Part shown: positions 43,876-52,694 of the stretch, in pieces
Layout: every line of letters starts with the position of its first letter
How positions within the stretch are numbered: position 1 is the stretch's first letter
Source of the DNA: UTPRO1 sp031400185
Lineage (GTDB): Bacteria; Desulfobacterota; Binatia; UTPRO1
Length of the DNA stretch: 64,000 bases
Direction of reading: 5' to 3'
Assembly: GCA_031400185.1 (NCBI GenBank)
Contig: JANNPN010000214.1
Coordinates: forward strand, 20,292-84,291
The notes under the pieces: model-generated
What the model was told of the DNA's origin: nothing
Databases searched by the model: none
The model's input: the letters and a program-made list of their open reading frames with translations, nothing else
Made by a program: the position numbers and the translations under genes

Positions 43876-45198
43876 TCAGCGCGGGACCCGACCGGTGAGC
43901 GTGCAGTTGCCGAAGCGGTCCATCACGGCGCGGTCGCCGGTGCGAAGCCAGCCGTTCGCACCCAGCACCGCCGCAGTCGCTTCGGGCCGCTCGTAGTAGC
44001 CGCACATGACCGAGGGGCCGCGGCAGCAGAGCTCGCCTTCGGCGCCGGTCGCGACCTCGACCCCGCTCGTCGGGTCGACGATCTTCACCTCGACGTCGAG
44101 GAGCGCGCGACCCGCGGTCGTGGCGCGCAGATCGATCGCGTCGTCCGGACGCGTCTGTGTGACGATCGCGGTCGTTTCGGCGAGCCCGTAGCCGACGCTG
44201 AGCTCCGGGAGGTGGAGCCGCGCGATCGCCTCCGGCACGAGCCCGACCGGGCACGCCCCGCCCGTCACGAGGCCGGTGCGGAGCGACGAGACGTCCGCGC
44301 GCAGCACGTCCGGATGGCGCAGCATCGAGACCAGCATGCGCGGCTCGGCAAGGACCGCGGTCGCGCGCTCGGCCGCGATCGCCGCGAGCGTCCGTCCGGC
44401 GTCGAAATGCTCGGACGGAACGATGACCGTCGCGCCGCGGCCGAGGGGCGTCAGGATACCAACCACGCTGCCGTACGGCCGCGCGAACGACACCGGCACG
44501 CACAGGCGGTCCGCGCGTCCGAGCCGCATGCAGTCGCCGACCGCGGCCGCGTTCGCGACGACGCTTTGGTGGGTGAGCTTGACGCCCTTCGCGTCGCCGG
44601 TCGTGCCCGCGGTGTACTGGACGGTCGCGAGGTCGGTCGGCGCGACCGCCTCCTGACGGCGACGGAGCAGATGATCCGTGATGCCCGCGCCGGCGGCGAC
44701 GACGTCGGCCCAGGGGAGCACGCCGCCCGCCGGCGCCTCGGTTCCGAGCGCGGCGATGCGTTTCAGCACGGGAAAGCGTCGGCTCGAGAAACGGCCCGCC
44801 GGGCGCTGTCGGGCGTCCGGATCGCACTCGTAGAACACGTCGGCGAGGCTCAGGCCGTCGGCGGTATCGGCGAGAAAGAGCGTCGACGCCTGCGCGTCGG
44901 CGAGCACGTGCGCGAGCTCGGCGGCATCCGCGCGTGGGTCGACCGGCACGAGCACCGCCCCGACCTTGGCGACCGCGAGCTTCAGCAGCACCCACTCGAC
45001 GCGATTGGTCGAGAAGACAGCGACGTGATCGCCGGGATCGACACCGAGGCCCATGAGGCCCTTGGCGAGCTGCCTCGTACGCGCGTGGACCTCGCGGTAC
45101 CGCCAATGCACGCCCTGATCCGGCGAGACGAGCGCGTCGCGCTCACCCGCCCCGAGCGCGACCCGGTCGAAGAAGTCGCCGATCGCGAGCCGCTCCAT
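43876..45198 (-). CDS. AMP-forming acyl-CoA synthetase, C-terminally truncated
   Basis: ANL-superfamily adenylating enzyme. Core motifs are all present: the A3 P-loop VQYTAGTTGDAKGVKLTH, VGYGLAETTAIV (A5), GAEGELCCRGPSVMCGYY and the A7 Asp in NGWLRTGDRAV. The protein stops at TGRVPR, exactly at the A8 hinge, so the whole C-terminal domain of about 100 residues (with the catalytic Lys) is missing. The next gene (stop at 43837) lies 38 bp away, leaving no room for it, and neither other frame codes for it. 440 residues. It may be a damaged gene or may need another subunit. Confidence 0.82.
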   Translation of the reverse strand: MERLAIGDFFDRVALGAGERDALVSPDQGVHWRYREVHARTRQLAKGLMGLGVDPGDHVAVFSTNRVEWVLLKLAVAKVGAVLVPVDPRADAAELAHVLADAQASTLFLADTADGLSLADVFYECDPDARQRPAGRFSSRRFPVLKRIAALGTEAPAGGVLPWADVVAAGAGITDHLLRRRQEAVAPTDLATVQYTAGTTGDAKGVKLTHQSVVANAAAVGDCMRLGRADRLCVPVSFARPYGSVVGILTPLGRGATVIVPSEHFDAGRTLAAIAAERATAVLAEPRMLVSMLRHPDVLRADVSSLRTGLVTGGACPVGLVPEAIARLHLPELSVGYGLAETTAIVTQTRPDDAIDLRATTAGRALLDVEVKIVDPTSGVEVATGAEGELCCRGPSVMCGYYERPEATAAVLGANGWLRTGDRAVMDRFGNCTLTGRVPR

Positions 45199-45236
45199 GT
45201 CGCGGCTTCTACCATCCGTGCTAGGAAACGCACGCC

Positions 45237-45854
45237 GTGCCGGATGCGCTGTACTACGGGTTGAAGCGCATCCTCGCGCCCTTCGCGGATCTCTACTTCT
45301 CGCTGCGGGCGTCCGGGCACGAGTCGCTGCCGAGCGGACCCTTCATCCTTGCCGGCAATCACTCGTCGCTGCTCGACTGGATGTTCGTCGCGCGGTTCGT
45401 CGAGCGGCCGATCCGCTTCGTCCTGACGCGCGAGTTCTACGACCAGACCGGGCTCACGCCGATCTATCGCCAGCTCGGGGTCATTCCCATCCGTGACGGC
45501 AGCATCGAGCTGTCGGCGGTGCGCCAGCTCCTCGCGACCCTCGGGCGCGGTGAGATCGTCGGCGCCTTTCCCGAGGGTCGCATCACGCTCGACGGCGCTT
45601 TGCTGTCGGCGCAGCCCGGAGTGATCGCGATCGCGGCGCGCGCGCGCGTGCCGATCGTACCGGTCGGGGTCCACGGGGCATTCGAGGCGTTCCCGCGCCA
45701 GGCGCGCGTGCCGCGGCCCCACGCGGTCCGGGTCGCGTACGGGGCGCCGCTCGCGATCCCGCGCGACGTCGCCAACTCACGGGACGGGCAGGGTCGCTAC
45801 GCGGACGAGCTCATGCAGCGGATCGGCGAGCTCTGCCGGGCTGCTGCGCGCTGA
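45237..45854 (+). CDS. 1-acyl-sn-glycerol-3-phosphate acyltransferase-like (PlsC family)
   Basis: 205 residues with the standard PlsC motifs: AGNHSSLLDWMF (H-x4-D), YRQLGVIPIRDGS, GAFPEGRITLDGAL (substrate glycerol-phosphate site) and PIVPVGVHGAFEAFP. GTG 45237 begins directly with MPDALYYGLKRIL. It lies between the divergent acyl-CoA synthetase and a convergent NUDIX gene. It probably acylates lysophosphatidate or a related lipid. Confidence 0.88.
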   Translation: MPDALYYGLKRILAPFADLYFSLRASGHESLPSGPFILAGNHSSLLDWMFVARFVERPIRFVLTREFYDQTGLTPIYRQLGVIPIRDGSIELSAVRQLLATLGRGEIVGAFPEGRITLDGALLSAQPGVIAIAARARVPIVPVGVHGAFEAFPRQARVPRPHAVRVAYGAPLAIPRDVANSRDGQGRYADELMQRIGELCRAAAR

Positions 45855-45864
45855 TAGCGCGTCG

Positions 45865-46305
45865 TCAGCGCACGAACGGCGTCGTCGCCTGCGCGAGCGC
45901 GTCGTCGATGCGGATGCGGTGAACCGGCATCAAGTCCGGCGGCCACGCCGGCGGCGCGCACCACGCGAGCCCCGCCGTCTCGTCGCCGAGCGTCAGCACG
46001 CCGCCGGTCGGACGGCAGACGAAGCACGTGCTCACGAAGTGGAAGACGTTTCCGTCGGGGTACGTGATGATCTGATGATGGTCGGGGTGGGAGTAGACCC
46101 CGACCAGTCGCTCGACCGCGACCGTCAGGCCGGTCTCCTCGAGCACCTCGCGGTGCAGCGCTTCGAGGATCGACTCGCCGAACTCGATGGCACCGCCCGG
46201 CAGTCCCCAGCGCCCGTTGTCGGTGCGCTGCTGGAGCAGCACGCGGCCGTCGGTGTCGAGGATCACGGCCGACGCGCCGGGACGGATCTGTCGGGTCGTC
46301 GCCAT
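45865..46305 (-). CDS. NUDIX hydrolase, MutT-like
   Basis: 146 residues. Lead-in SAVILDTDGRVLLQQRTDNGRWGLPGG, and a complete NUDIX box: GGAIEFGESILEALHREVLEETGL. After the box come YSHPDHHQIITYPDGNVFHF and FVCRPTGG. The substrate is unknown; this type often cleaves nucleotide sugars or damaged nucleotides. It follows mrp on the same strand 12 bp downstream of the mrp stop, so they probably form one operon. Confidence 0.9.
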   Translation of the reverse strand: MATTRQIRPGASAVILDTDGRVLLQQRTDNGRWGLPGGAIEFGESILEALHREVLEETGLTVAVERLVGVYSHPDHHQIITYPDGNVFHFVSTCFVCRPTGGVLTLGDETAGLAWCAPPAWPPDLMPVHRIRIDDALAQATTPFVR

Positions 46306-46317
46306 GGGGACGCTCGC

Positions 46318-47394
46318 TCAGTGCGAGACGACGCCGGCGGCGCGCTCGCGAACCTGCGCATCGACCGCGCCCGCTATCTCGAAGAAGGCTCGGCTCTGCG
46401 GATGCTCCGGGTCCGCGACGACGATCGGCGTGCCGGCGTCGCCCGCCGCACGGATCGCGCGCACGAGCGGGATCTCGCCGAGGAACGGCACGCCGAACTG
46501 GCGCGCCATGCGCTCGCCGCCGCCGTGCCCGAAGAGCTCGGCGCGCGCGCCGCAGCCGCTGCAGAGGTGGTAGCTCATGTTCTCGACGATGCCGAGAATG
46601 GGTGCCTGCACCTGCTCGAACATCGTGATGCCGCGGCGGTCGTCGAGGAGGGCGACGTCCTGCGGCGTGGTCACGATCACGCCTCCGGCGAGTGCCACCT
46701 GATGCGCGACCGTAAGCAGCGCGTCGCCCGTCCCCGGCGGCAGGTCGAGGATCAGATAATCGAGCTCGCCCCAGACGACGTTCCGGAAGAACTCCGTGAT
46801 GAGCTTCGTGACCATCGGCCCGCGCCAGATGACCGGCGTGCGCTCGCCGAGGAACATCCCCATGGAGATTGCGCGGACGCCATGGCGTTCGGCAGGCACG
46901 ATGCGACGGTCCTCGCGGACGGGCGGCGCGCCCTCGATCCCGAGCATCATCGCGACGCTCGGGCCGTAGACGTCGGCGTCGAGGAGGCCCGTGCGGAGTC
47001 CCTTGGCGGCGAGTGCGCAGGCGACGTTGGCCGCGACGGTCGACTTCCCGACCCCGCCCTTGCCGGACGCGACCGCGACGATCGCCCCGACCCCAGGGAT
47101 CGGCGGCTTCGGCCGGGGCGTCCCCGCGGGCGGAGGCGTAGCGCGTGCGGTCTCGACGACGATCTCGATCGGCAGACCGGTCGCGTCGCCGATCAGCCGC
47201 GCGATGTCTTTCCGGATGGCGTCCATCGCCTCGGCATTCACCGACGTCGTGGAGAGCTCGACTGTGACCCCGCGCGCACCGACCTGGATGTCGCGCACCA
47301 TGCCGAAGGACACGATGTCGCGGTTGAAGCCTGGGTATTTCACCTGGCGTAGCGACTCGAGGAGCTCCTGCGGCGTGGGCATCCGCGAACGCAT
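46318..47394 (-). CDS. apbC: Mrp/ApbC-family iron-sulfur cluster carrier ATPase
   Basis: P-loop ATPase that transfers Fe-S clusters to apoproteins. 358 residues: N-terminal DUF59/MIP18-like domain (LLESLRQVKYPGFNRDIVSFGMV), then a deviant Walker A VASGKGGVGKSTVAANVA, VIWRGPMVTKLI, DYLILDLPPGTGD and the C-terminal cluster-binding CxxC as LCSGCGARAELFGHGGG. ATG 47394 or 47382 may be used; neither has a strong ribosome-binding site. Upstream of the NUDIX gene. Confidence 0.93.
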   Translation of the reverse strand: MRSRMPTPQELLESLRQVKYPGFNRDIVSFGMVRDIQVGARGVTVELSTTSVNAEAMDAIRKDIARLIGDATGLPIEIVVETARATPPPAGTPRPKPPIPGVGAIVAVASGKGGVGKSTVAANVACALAAKGLRTGLLDADVYGPSVAMMLGIEGAPPVREDRRIVPAERHGVRAISMGMFLGERTPVIWRGPMVTKLITEFFRNVVWGELDYLILDLPPGTGDALLTVAHQVALAGGVIVTTPQDVALLDDRRGITMFEQVQAPILGIVENMSYHLCSGCGARAELFGHGGGERMARQFGVPFLGEIPLVRAIRAAGDAGTPIVVADPEHPQSRAFFEIAGAVDAQVRERAAGVVSH

Positions 47395-47608
47395 AGCACG
47401 GGCGCCGCGGACGGGAAATTTTCCGAGCGCTCGGGCGCAGCTGGCACTCGGGACTGTGCCAGCAACGCGCAGTCGTAGGGCACACGCGATGAAAAACGCG
47501 CGATCTCAGGCGCTTAGCCGAGCGTACCCGATGGTCCGACGCTTGCTCTACCACCTATAGCTGCGCCGCTACGCGCCACTATACGCAGACACGAAGGAGA
47601 CCCCCAAA

Positions 47609-47872
47609 ATGACCGACGAAAACGTGCACCGGAGCATTCGAGAGCTGCGAATCCGTCTCGGCATGACCCAGGAAGAATTCGCCCATGCGGTCGCCGTGAC
47701 ATTCTCGACCGTGAACCGCTGGGAGAACGGCCACGCCAAGCCGAGCAAGCTCGCGCGGCGTGCGATCGAAGCGCTCGCACGACGCGGCAACCCGCGTCGT
47801 GAGACCAGTGCACCCATCACCGGCGATCGCCTTGCCCCCGAGGCGATGGTTGCAGCAGAGCCGCACCAGTAA
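47609..47872 (+). CDS. Small XRE-family helix-turn-helix regulator
   Basis: 87 residues with a Cro/C1-type HTH: IRELRIRLGMTQEEFAHAVAV, then TFSTVNRWENGHAKPSKLARRAIEAL (recognition helix within STVNRWENG). Ribosome-binding site GAAGGAG before ATG 47609. The last 25 residues are Pro/Ala-rich. It overlaps the end of the frameshifted DUF4126 gene by 56 bp in convergent orientation. The target is unknown; it may regulate neighbours or a mobile element elsewhere. Confidence 0.85.
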   Translation: MTDENVHRSIRELRIRLGMTQEEFAHAVAVTFSTVNRWENGHAKPSKLARRAIEALARRGNPRRETSAPITGDRLAPEAMVAAEPHQ

Positions 47873-48544
47873 CCTCCCCTCCTCGCTGGACGCTCCCGAG
47901 GGCGACGTCCCCCCCGCCCTCGGGAGCGCGGCTCTGCATCCCACCCGCATCACCGTCGCCGCGTCCTGCGACTCGGCGAAACAGCTTCCGTAGTCCCCGC
48001 CACACCTTCGGCGCCATCCACACGACCGCGATCACGAACGCGGTGATGCCGGCGAGCATCACGAGGGGGTGGTTGAAGATCATCCAGATTCCGACGAGCG
48101 CCACGACGTCCTCGAGGACGCTCGCGATCCAGTTGCTGAAGGGCTCCGGGCTCGAGTTGAGCGCCAGCCGGGTCGTGGCTTTGGTCGCGTGGGCCGCGAA
48201 TGCCACGCTGCCGCCGGCGAGTACCGCGGCGAGCTCGAGCGGCGGGCTCATCGGCCCGAACGTCCGCGCGGCGAGGATCGCGCCCGCCGGCACCCGGATG
48301 AACGTGTGGATCGCGTCCCACGCGCTGTCGACGTACGGGATCTTGTCCGCGAAGAATTCGACGACGTAGAGCACGAGCGCGATCGCAATCACTGCGGGGT
48401 GCGACAGTACCTGGAGGTCCGGGGGTAGCTGGATCGCCCCCGCCTGGGCTGCGAGCCCGAGGCGGCGACCGTCGCATAGAGGTTGATGCCGGCCGTGAAG
48501 GCCGCGCCGAGTGCCAGGCCGAGGGCCCCGATCGTGTCGTTCAT
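47817..48544 (-). pseudogene. DUF4126-family membrane protein gene with a single-base frameshift
   Basis: The start codon ATG 48544 opens MNDTIGALGLALGAAFTAGINLYATVAA, the normal DUF4126 N-terminus, which then runs into nonsense in that frame. The family continues in the next frame: LGLAAQAGAIQLPPDLQVLSHP, then ALVLYVVEFFADKIPYVDSAWD and membrane helices to the end at 47817. The switch lies at 48459-48465, where the coding strand reads GCCGCCTCGGG; one additional C would join the two frames exactly. It is either a sequencing/assembly slip or a real loss of function. The original product would be about 240 residues. Confidence 0.82.
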
Positions 48545-48661
48545 GGGCGCGCTCCAAACAGCGGCGGATGGCGGTGGTGACGCTGTAGGCAGGCGTGAGT
48601 GCCGGCGAACCCGTTGCGGCCCGGCAGCCGACCCCCTATCCTCCCTCCGGCCACTCGTACC

Positions 48662-49426
48662 ATGTCGCGACGTCGCCGGCACCCGCCGCCTCCCGCTCCT
48701 ACCAAGAAGCGTTCGACGCCGTTTCACGCACCGTTCGAAGAGCTCGGGAAGGTCGTTCGCGCCCGCGCGGCGACTCCGCCGAAACCCGCCGTCCGCGTGA
48801 CCCCGCCGCTACGCCGGCAACCGACCCTCCGTGCGGACGACGGCGACGAGGCGGCCTCGTTCGCGGCGGCCATGGCCGACGTCCGGCCGATCGCCGACGG
48901 CTCGCGCATCGACGCGCCCGCGCCCGCGGTAAGCGCGAGCCGCGTGGTCGTCGACGAGGACACCGAGACACTCGCGGTGCTCTCGGACCTCGTCGCCGGC
49001 ACCGGCGAGTTCGACATCAGCGACTCGACGGAATACGTCGAGGGCGCGGTCGTTGGGTTCGATGCGCGCGTTCTGCGGAGGCTCCGCCGCGGCGAGTTCG
49101 CCTATCAGGCGATGATCGACCTGCACGGCATGTCGGCAGGGGCCGCCCGCATCGCGGTCGAGCGCTTCATCCTGCACTCGCTCGCCGAGGGCCACCGCGA
49201 GGTGCTGATCGTCCATGGCCGCGGCCTCAACTCGAAAGACAACGTCCCGGTGCTGAAGGAGCGGCTCAAGAGCTGGCTCGCGCGGGGTCGGATCGGGCGC
49301 GGCATCCTCGCCTTCACGTCGGCGCGCCCCGCGGACGGCGGGACCGGCGCGCTCTATGTGCTGCTCCGCCGCCGCCGCGGCCCGAAGGAGCGCATCACCG
49401 TCTACGACGGGGCGAAACGCGAATGA
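48662..49426 (+). CDS. Smr-domain protein
   Basis: 254 residues. A basic, Pro-rich, probably disordered N-terminus (RRRRHPPPPAPTKKR) is followed by a C-terminal Smr domain: IDLHGMSAGAARIAVERFIL and VLIVHGRGLNSKDNVPVLKERLKSWL, ending in the conserved FTSARPADGGTGALYVLLRR. Stand-alone Smr proteins of this form (YdaL/SmrB-like) are predicted nucleases, and SmrB cleaves mRNA at collided ribosomes. The stop overlaps the next start (ATGA). Confidence 0.88.
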   Translation: MSRRRRHPPPPAPTKKRSTPFHAPFEELGKVVRARAATPPKPAVRVTPPLRRQPTLRADDGDEAASFAAAMADVRPIADGSRIDAPAPAVSASRVVVDEDTETLAVLSDLVAGTGEFDISDSTEYVEGAVVGFDARVLRRLRRGEFAYQAMIDLHGMSAGAARIAVERFILHSLAEGHREVLIVHGRGLNSKDNVPVLKERLKSWLARGRIGRGILAFTSARPADGGTGALYVLLRRRRGPKERITVYDGAKRE

Positions 49427-50013
49427 GGCGCGTCGCCGACGTCTGTACCGGTCTCCGCGTGCTCCTGGCGCCGTTGCTCGCGTGGCAGCTCCACCTGCCG
49501 CGTGAACAAGCCGAATGGGTGCCGTTCGCGATCTATCTGCTCGCGGCGGTCACCGACTACGTCGACGGCGCGCTGGCGCGCGCGTACGGCACGGCATCGC
49601 AGCGCGGGCGGGCCTTCGATCACGGCGCCGACGCGCTGCTGCTGTTCCCTGCCTTCGTCGCGTTGGCGCTTGCGCATCGCATTCCGTGGATGCTGCCGGT
49701 GGCCGCGACTACGGCGTTCGCGCTGTACGTCTACGACGGCTGGCGGCGCGGCGGGTCGTTCGCGGCCATCGATCTCACCGGCAGCCGCTCGGGCGCGCTC
49801 GGCGGCGTGCTGAACTATGCCGTCGCGGGCGCGGCCGCGGTGGCCGTCGCCCTCGATGCACCGCCCTTCGATCAGGCGATCTACGCGGCCGCGTTCGCGA
49901 TCGCGGGGGTGAACGTGGTCGCCGCGCTCGAGCGCGCGGCGCTGCTCGTCACGACAGCTCGCGGGTCGCTCGCGGCAAAAACGGAAGTCCGAGCGACGCG
50001 TTCATCACCATGA
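49423..50013 (+). CDS. CDP-alcohol phosphatidyltransferase-family membrane protein
   Basis: 196-residue membrane enzyme that makes phosphodiester bonds in phospholipid headgroups. It has the complete CDP-alcohol motif D-x2-DG-x2-AR-x8-G-x3-D-x3-D as DYVDGALARAYGTASQRG followed by RAFDHGAD, plus about six membrane helices. Whether it makes phosphatidylglycerophosphate, cardiolipin or another lipid cannot be told. Its last 65 bp overlap the convergent flippase-like gene. Confidence 0.88.
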   Translation: MRRVADVCTGLRVLLAPLLAWQLHLPREQAEWVPFAIYLLAAVTDYVDGALARAYGTASQRGRAFDHGADALLLFPAFVALALAHRIPWMLPVAATTAFALYVYDGWRRGGSFAAIDLTGSRSGALGGVLNYAVAGAAAVAVALDAPPFDQAIYAAAFAIAGVNVVAALERAALLVTTARGSLAAKTEVRATRSSP

Positions 50014-50833
50014 ACGTGACGTGCGCCGTCAGGCTGAAGGCCAGCAGATTCGCTTCCGGTGCCTGATCGCCGAAGAAATGTAGCCAGAAGTACTGCGGGG
50101 CGCCCAGGTGGGCGACGCCGATCGGCAGCGCCGCCGACAGGAAGATGATCGGCAGGAACAGGAGCAGCTCCAGATAGGGCAGATGCAGGCCGAAGCACTG
50201 CAGCGCAAAGTAGTACACGACCGTCGCCATCAAGAAGTTCGGGCTCTTGAACAGGAGCAGCAATAGGTAGTGCCGCAGGTGCGCCATGCGGAAGCTCCGC
50301 AGCATGCCGCCGACCTTCGTCTTCGCGATCCGGTCGCCACCCAAGCGGAACAGCAGCAGGTGCACGACGAAGTACGCGTAGAGCGCGACGTACACGAGCA
50401 CCAGCGAGCCCTCGATGCGGTCGGGCGCGAGGGCCGCGCCGAGGCTCGAGAAGAACACGAGCTGGTAGAGCTCGACGAACATCATGAAGAGCACCGAGCT
50501 CGCGACCTCGAGGAAGGGAATACCCTCGCGCCGGTTGAGATACAGCGCGATGCTCCCCTGGCCGAGCGGCGAGTTGAGGAGCGTCAGCAGATAGGTCGTC
50601 GCGCGGATCGGCAGCACGTCGCGGTACGCAATCTTGGTGTTGAACCAGTTGAGCACGCGCGTGAGACAGAAGGTGTCGATCAGGAGGTACACGACCGAGT
50701 ACGGCAGCATGATCGCGAGGTACCGGCCGAGATGCACGTCCTCGAGCGCCTCCACGACCTTCGCGAACGGCACGCGCCGGAAAATGAGCGCGAAAATCAG
50801 GGCCGTCATGACCCACGGGATGATGCGTTTCAC
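49949..50833 (-). CDS. LPG-synthase-TM/flippase-like membrane protein
   Basis: Multi-pass protein with about eight membrane segments, for example WVMTALIFALIFRRVPF, LAIMLPYSVVYLLIDTF and LLLFLPIIFLSAALPIGVAHLG, resembling the membrane part of lysyl-phosphatidylglycerol synthase and HpnL-like flippases. The soluble synthetase domain is missing. GTG 50833 is my preferred start (about 295 residues); a TTG at 50923 is possible. The 3' end overlaps the CDP-alcohol gene. A second member of the family lies at 57445-58506. Confidence 0.72.
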   Translation of the reverse strand: MKRIIPWVMTALIFALIFRRVPFAKVVEALEDVHLGRYLAIMLPYSVVYLLIDTFCLTRVLNWFNTKIAYRDVLPIRATTYLLTLLNSPLGQGSIALYLNRREGIPFLEVASSVLFMMFVELYQLVFFSSLGAALAPDRIEGSLVLVYVALYAYFVVHLLLFRLGGDRIAKTKVGGMLRSFRMAHLRHYLLLLLFKSPNFLMATVVYYFALQCFGLHLPYLELLLFLPIIFLSAALPIGVAHLGAPQYFWLHFFGDQAPEANLLAFSLTAHVTFMVMNASLGLPFLPRATRELS

Positions 50834-50976
50834 ACCGTGGAGCTTGTGGTGGGGACGGGATTCGCCCGCGGCGGTCTGGCTCGCACGCACCGGCGCGAAC
50901 CCTATCGCCCGCCCGACGGCCAAACAACTGCGCCCTTCCGTTTGACTTGCGCGGAACCCGGCTCATAGATGCCGAC

Positions 50977-51831
50977 ATGCGTTTGGACCGCATCGTCGCC
51001 GTCTCGCTGATCGTCACGGCGTTCGCCTGCACTTCGATGCAGGCGCAGTATGCCGTGCGGCGGAGCAACATCTCGTGCGATCAGGCGAACCGCTACGCGT
51101 TCCAGAGCATGAAGAGCCTCGGCTACACAGTCACGACGTTCGAGCCGGCGGCGGTTGGGCGCGTCGGCCTCTTGCGCGGCAGCAAGACGGAGGAGGGGCA
51201 TTCCGATCGCGACGGCGTCGTGCGCATCGCCTGTGACCCGTCCGAGGTGCTTCTTGACGCAGCGGAAGAGCAGTTTCTGAGCCAGGACCTCACGTTCACA
51301 CGCGGGTTCTACCTCGCGTTCACCGGCATCGCGGACCATGCCACGACCGGCGCGGCGTACGCGGACGAGCAGACCGGCGGGGCGACCGAGGGCGGCGTCA
51401 AGTTCAAGATCCAGCCGCAGCTGGCCCTCGAGACCAAGCTCGACTTCGGCGAGGACTTGGCAGCCGGGGGCGTGCTCGCGGTGAAGGTCACCGTGCAGAA
51501 CGGCAGCAAGGTCACCTACACGCTCGACCCGGCGGCGATCGAGCTGAGACCGCGCGGGGGCAGCGACAAGGTGCGGCAGCTCGACGTCGCGCCGGCGTCA
51601 CAGGCTATCGCCGAGGCGGCCGCGGCCGGCCTCGATCCCGGTATACCCGGACCGACGGCGGCGAGCATCGAGCAGACCCTGCGAAAGCGAGCGCTCGCCG
51701 CGGGGACGCTGAAGCCGGGCGGCAGCGCCGAGGGCTTTGTCTACTTTCCGACCGGCACCTATGCGCGCGCCCGGGCGACGCTCGTCGACGTCGAGAGCGG
51801 CGAGAGCGAGGGGTTCCTCGTTGAGTTCTGA
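50977..51831 (+). CDS. Exported protein of unknown function
   Basis: Unrecognised. 284 residues from ATG 50977 with a signal peptide (RIVAVSLIVTAFACTSMQAQ). The middle includes a Cys in SNISCDQANRYAFQSM and a second in VVRIACDPSE that could pair. The C-terminal half has beta-sandwich-like strands (LAVKVTVQNGSKVTYTL) and a long alanine-rich helix, and it ends SEGFLVEF. It shows no catalytic motif and is probably an outer-membrane or periplasmic structural protein. It shares a direction with the next small gene 10 bp downstream. Confidence 0.65.
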   Translation: MRLDRIVAVSLIVTAFACTSMQAQYAVRRSNISCDQANRYAFQSMKSLGYTVTTFEPAAVGRVGLLRGSKTEEGHSDRDGVVRIACDPSEVLLDAAEEQFLSQDLTFTRGFYLAFTGIADHATTGAAYADEQTGGATEGGVKFKIQPQLALETKLDFGEDLAAGGVLAVKVTVQNGSKVTYTLDPAAIELRPRGGSDKVRQLDVAPASQAIAEAAAAGLDPGIPGPTAASIEQTLRKRALAAGTLKPGGSAEGFVYFPTGTYARARATLVDVESGESEGFLVEF

Positions 51832-51841
51832 CGGCACGCGC

Positions 51842-52207
51842 ATGACTGGACGCGACGCACTCCTCCAGGCCTTCGACCGTCTTTTCGAGACCGCCGCGAA
51901 GAAGCTCGCGGTCCAGTGCACCGATGCCGACAAGGCGGAGGCGAAACAGCGCTTCGAAGAGCGATTCTCTGCGCTGCTCGAGGCGCTCAAGAACCTCGAG
52001 CTCCGCGAGCTCCCCGACGAGGCGGTCGCGAGCATGGCCGAGGCGATCGAGAAGCTGTCGCCCGCGGACGTGGTCGGCTTGCTGGCGACCGTTCCTCTCG
52101 TGTCGCAGGCGCAGGAGATGATGCGGTTGCTCGCGTATCGGGCCGCTGAGCAACGTATCCTCGAACACTACGTGTCTACTGCATCCGACAAGTACGGCGG
52201 GAACTGA
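51842..52207 (+). CDS. Helical protein of unknown function (121 residues)
   Basis: Unrecognised. ATG 51842 begins 10 bp after the preceding stop. The sequence is almost entirely amphipathic helix: RDALLQAFDRLFETAAKKL, EERFSALLEALKNLEL and AVASMAEAIEKLSPADVVG, with one Cys. It may oligomerise. The operon with the exported protein is the only functional clue. Confidence 0.6.
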   Translation: MTGRDALLQAFDRLFETAAKKLAVQCTDADKAEAKQRFEERFSALLEALKNLELRELPDEAVASMAEAIEKLSPADVVGLLATVPLVSQAQEMMRLLAYRAAEQRILEHYVSTASDKYGGN

Positions 52208-52283
52208 AGGCGCGGCGGCGCTCGCTCCAGAACAACCCGCCACCCAACCGCCCGCCGGGCCGCGTTCACTCGGTGTCCTTGGG

Positions 52284-52694
52284 TTACGTGCGGCGGAACT
52301 TTGGCAACGTGATGTCGGGTGATGCTGGTTCGAAGACGACCGTGACCGGCATTCCGATTCGAATCTCGTCGAGAGGGCAATCGACGAGATTCGAGGTCAT
52401 CTTCGGGCCCTCGGCGAGCTTCACGACCACCACAGCGTAGGGGACCTCGGCGGCGAAAGCCGGGTGGTAGATCTGGTGCATCACGGTGTAGCTGAAGATC
52501 TCGCCGCCGCCGGAGACGTCGACCCAGCGCGACGCTGTCGAGAGGCAGGCGCTGCAGAGCTCGCGGGGCGGGAACCTCAACGCGCGACAGCCCTCGCAGC
52601 GTTGGACGACGAGACGCCGCTCGCGTGCGGCCGCGAAGAATGGAGCGAGCTCGCCGTCGGCGGCGGGCAGCGGGCGTGGGATCTCGGTGCTCAC
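52284..52694 (-). CDS. DUF35 / OB-fold zinc-ribbon acyl-CoA-associated protein
   Basis: 136-residue partner of thiolase-like enzymes. Zinc ribbon: LVVQRCEGCRALRFPPRELCSAC (CxxC-x10-CxxC). OB fold from about residue 60: GEIFSYTVMHQIYHPAFAAEVPYAV and GMPVTVVFEPASPD. DUF35 proteins such as ChsH2 pair with an Ltp2-type thiolase to form a retro-aldolase. Here its ATG overlaps the thiolase stop (ATGA), strong evidence for a functional pair. Confidence 0.87.
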   Translation of the reverse strand: MSTEIPRPLPAADGELAPFFAAARERRLVVQRCEGCRALRFPPRELCSACLSTASRWVDVSGGGEIFSYTVMHQIYHPAFAAEVPYAVVVVKLAEGPKMTSNLVDCPLDEIRIGMPVTVVFEPASPDITLPKFRRT

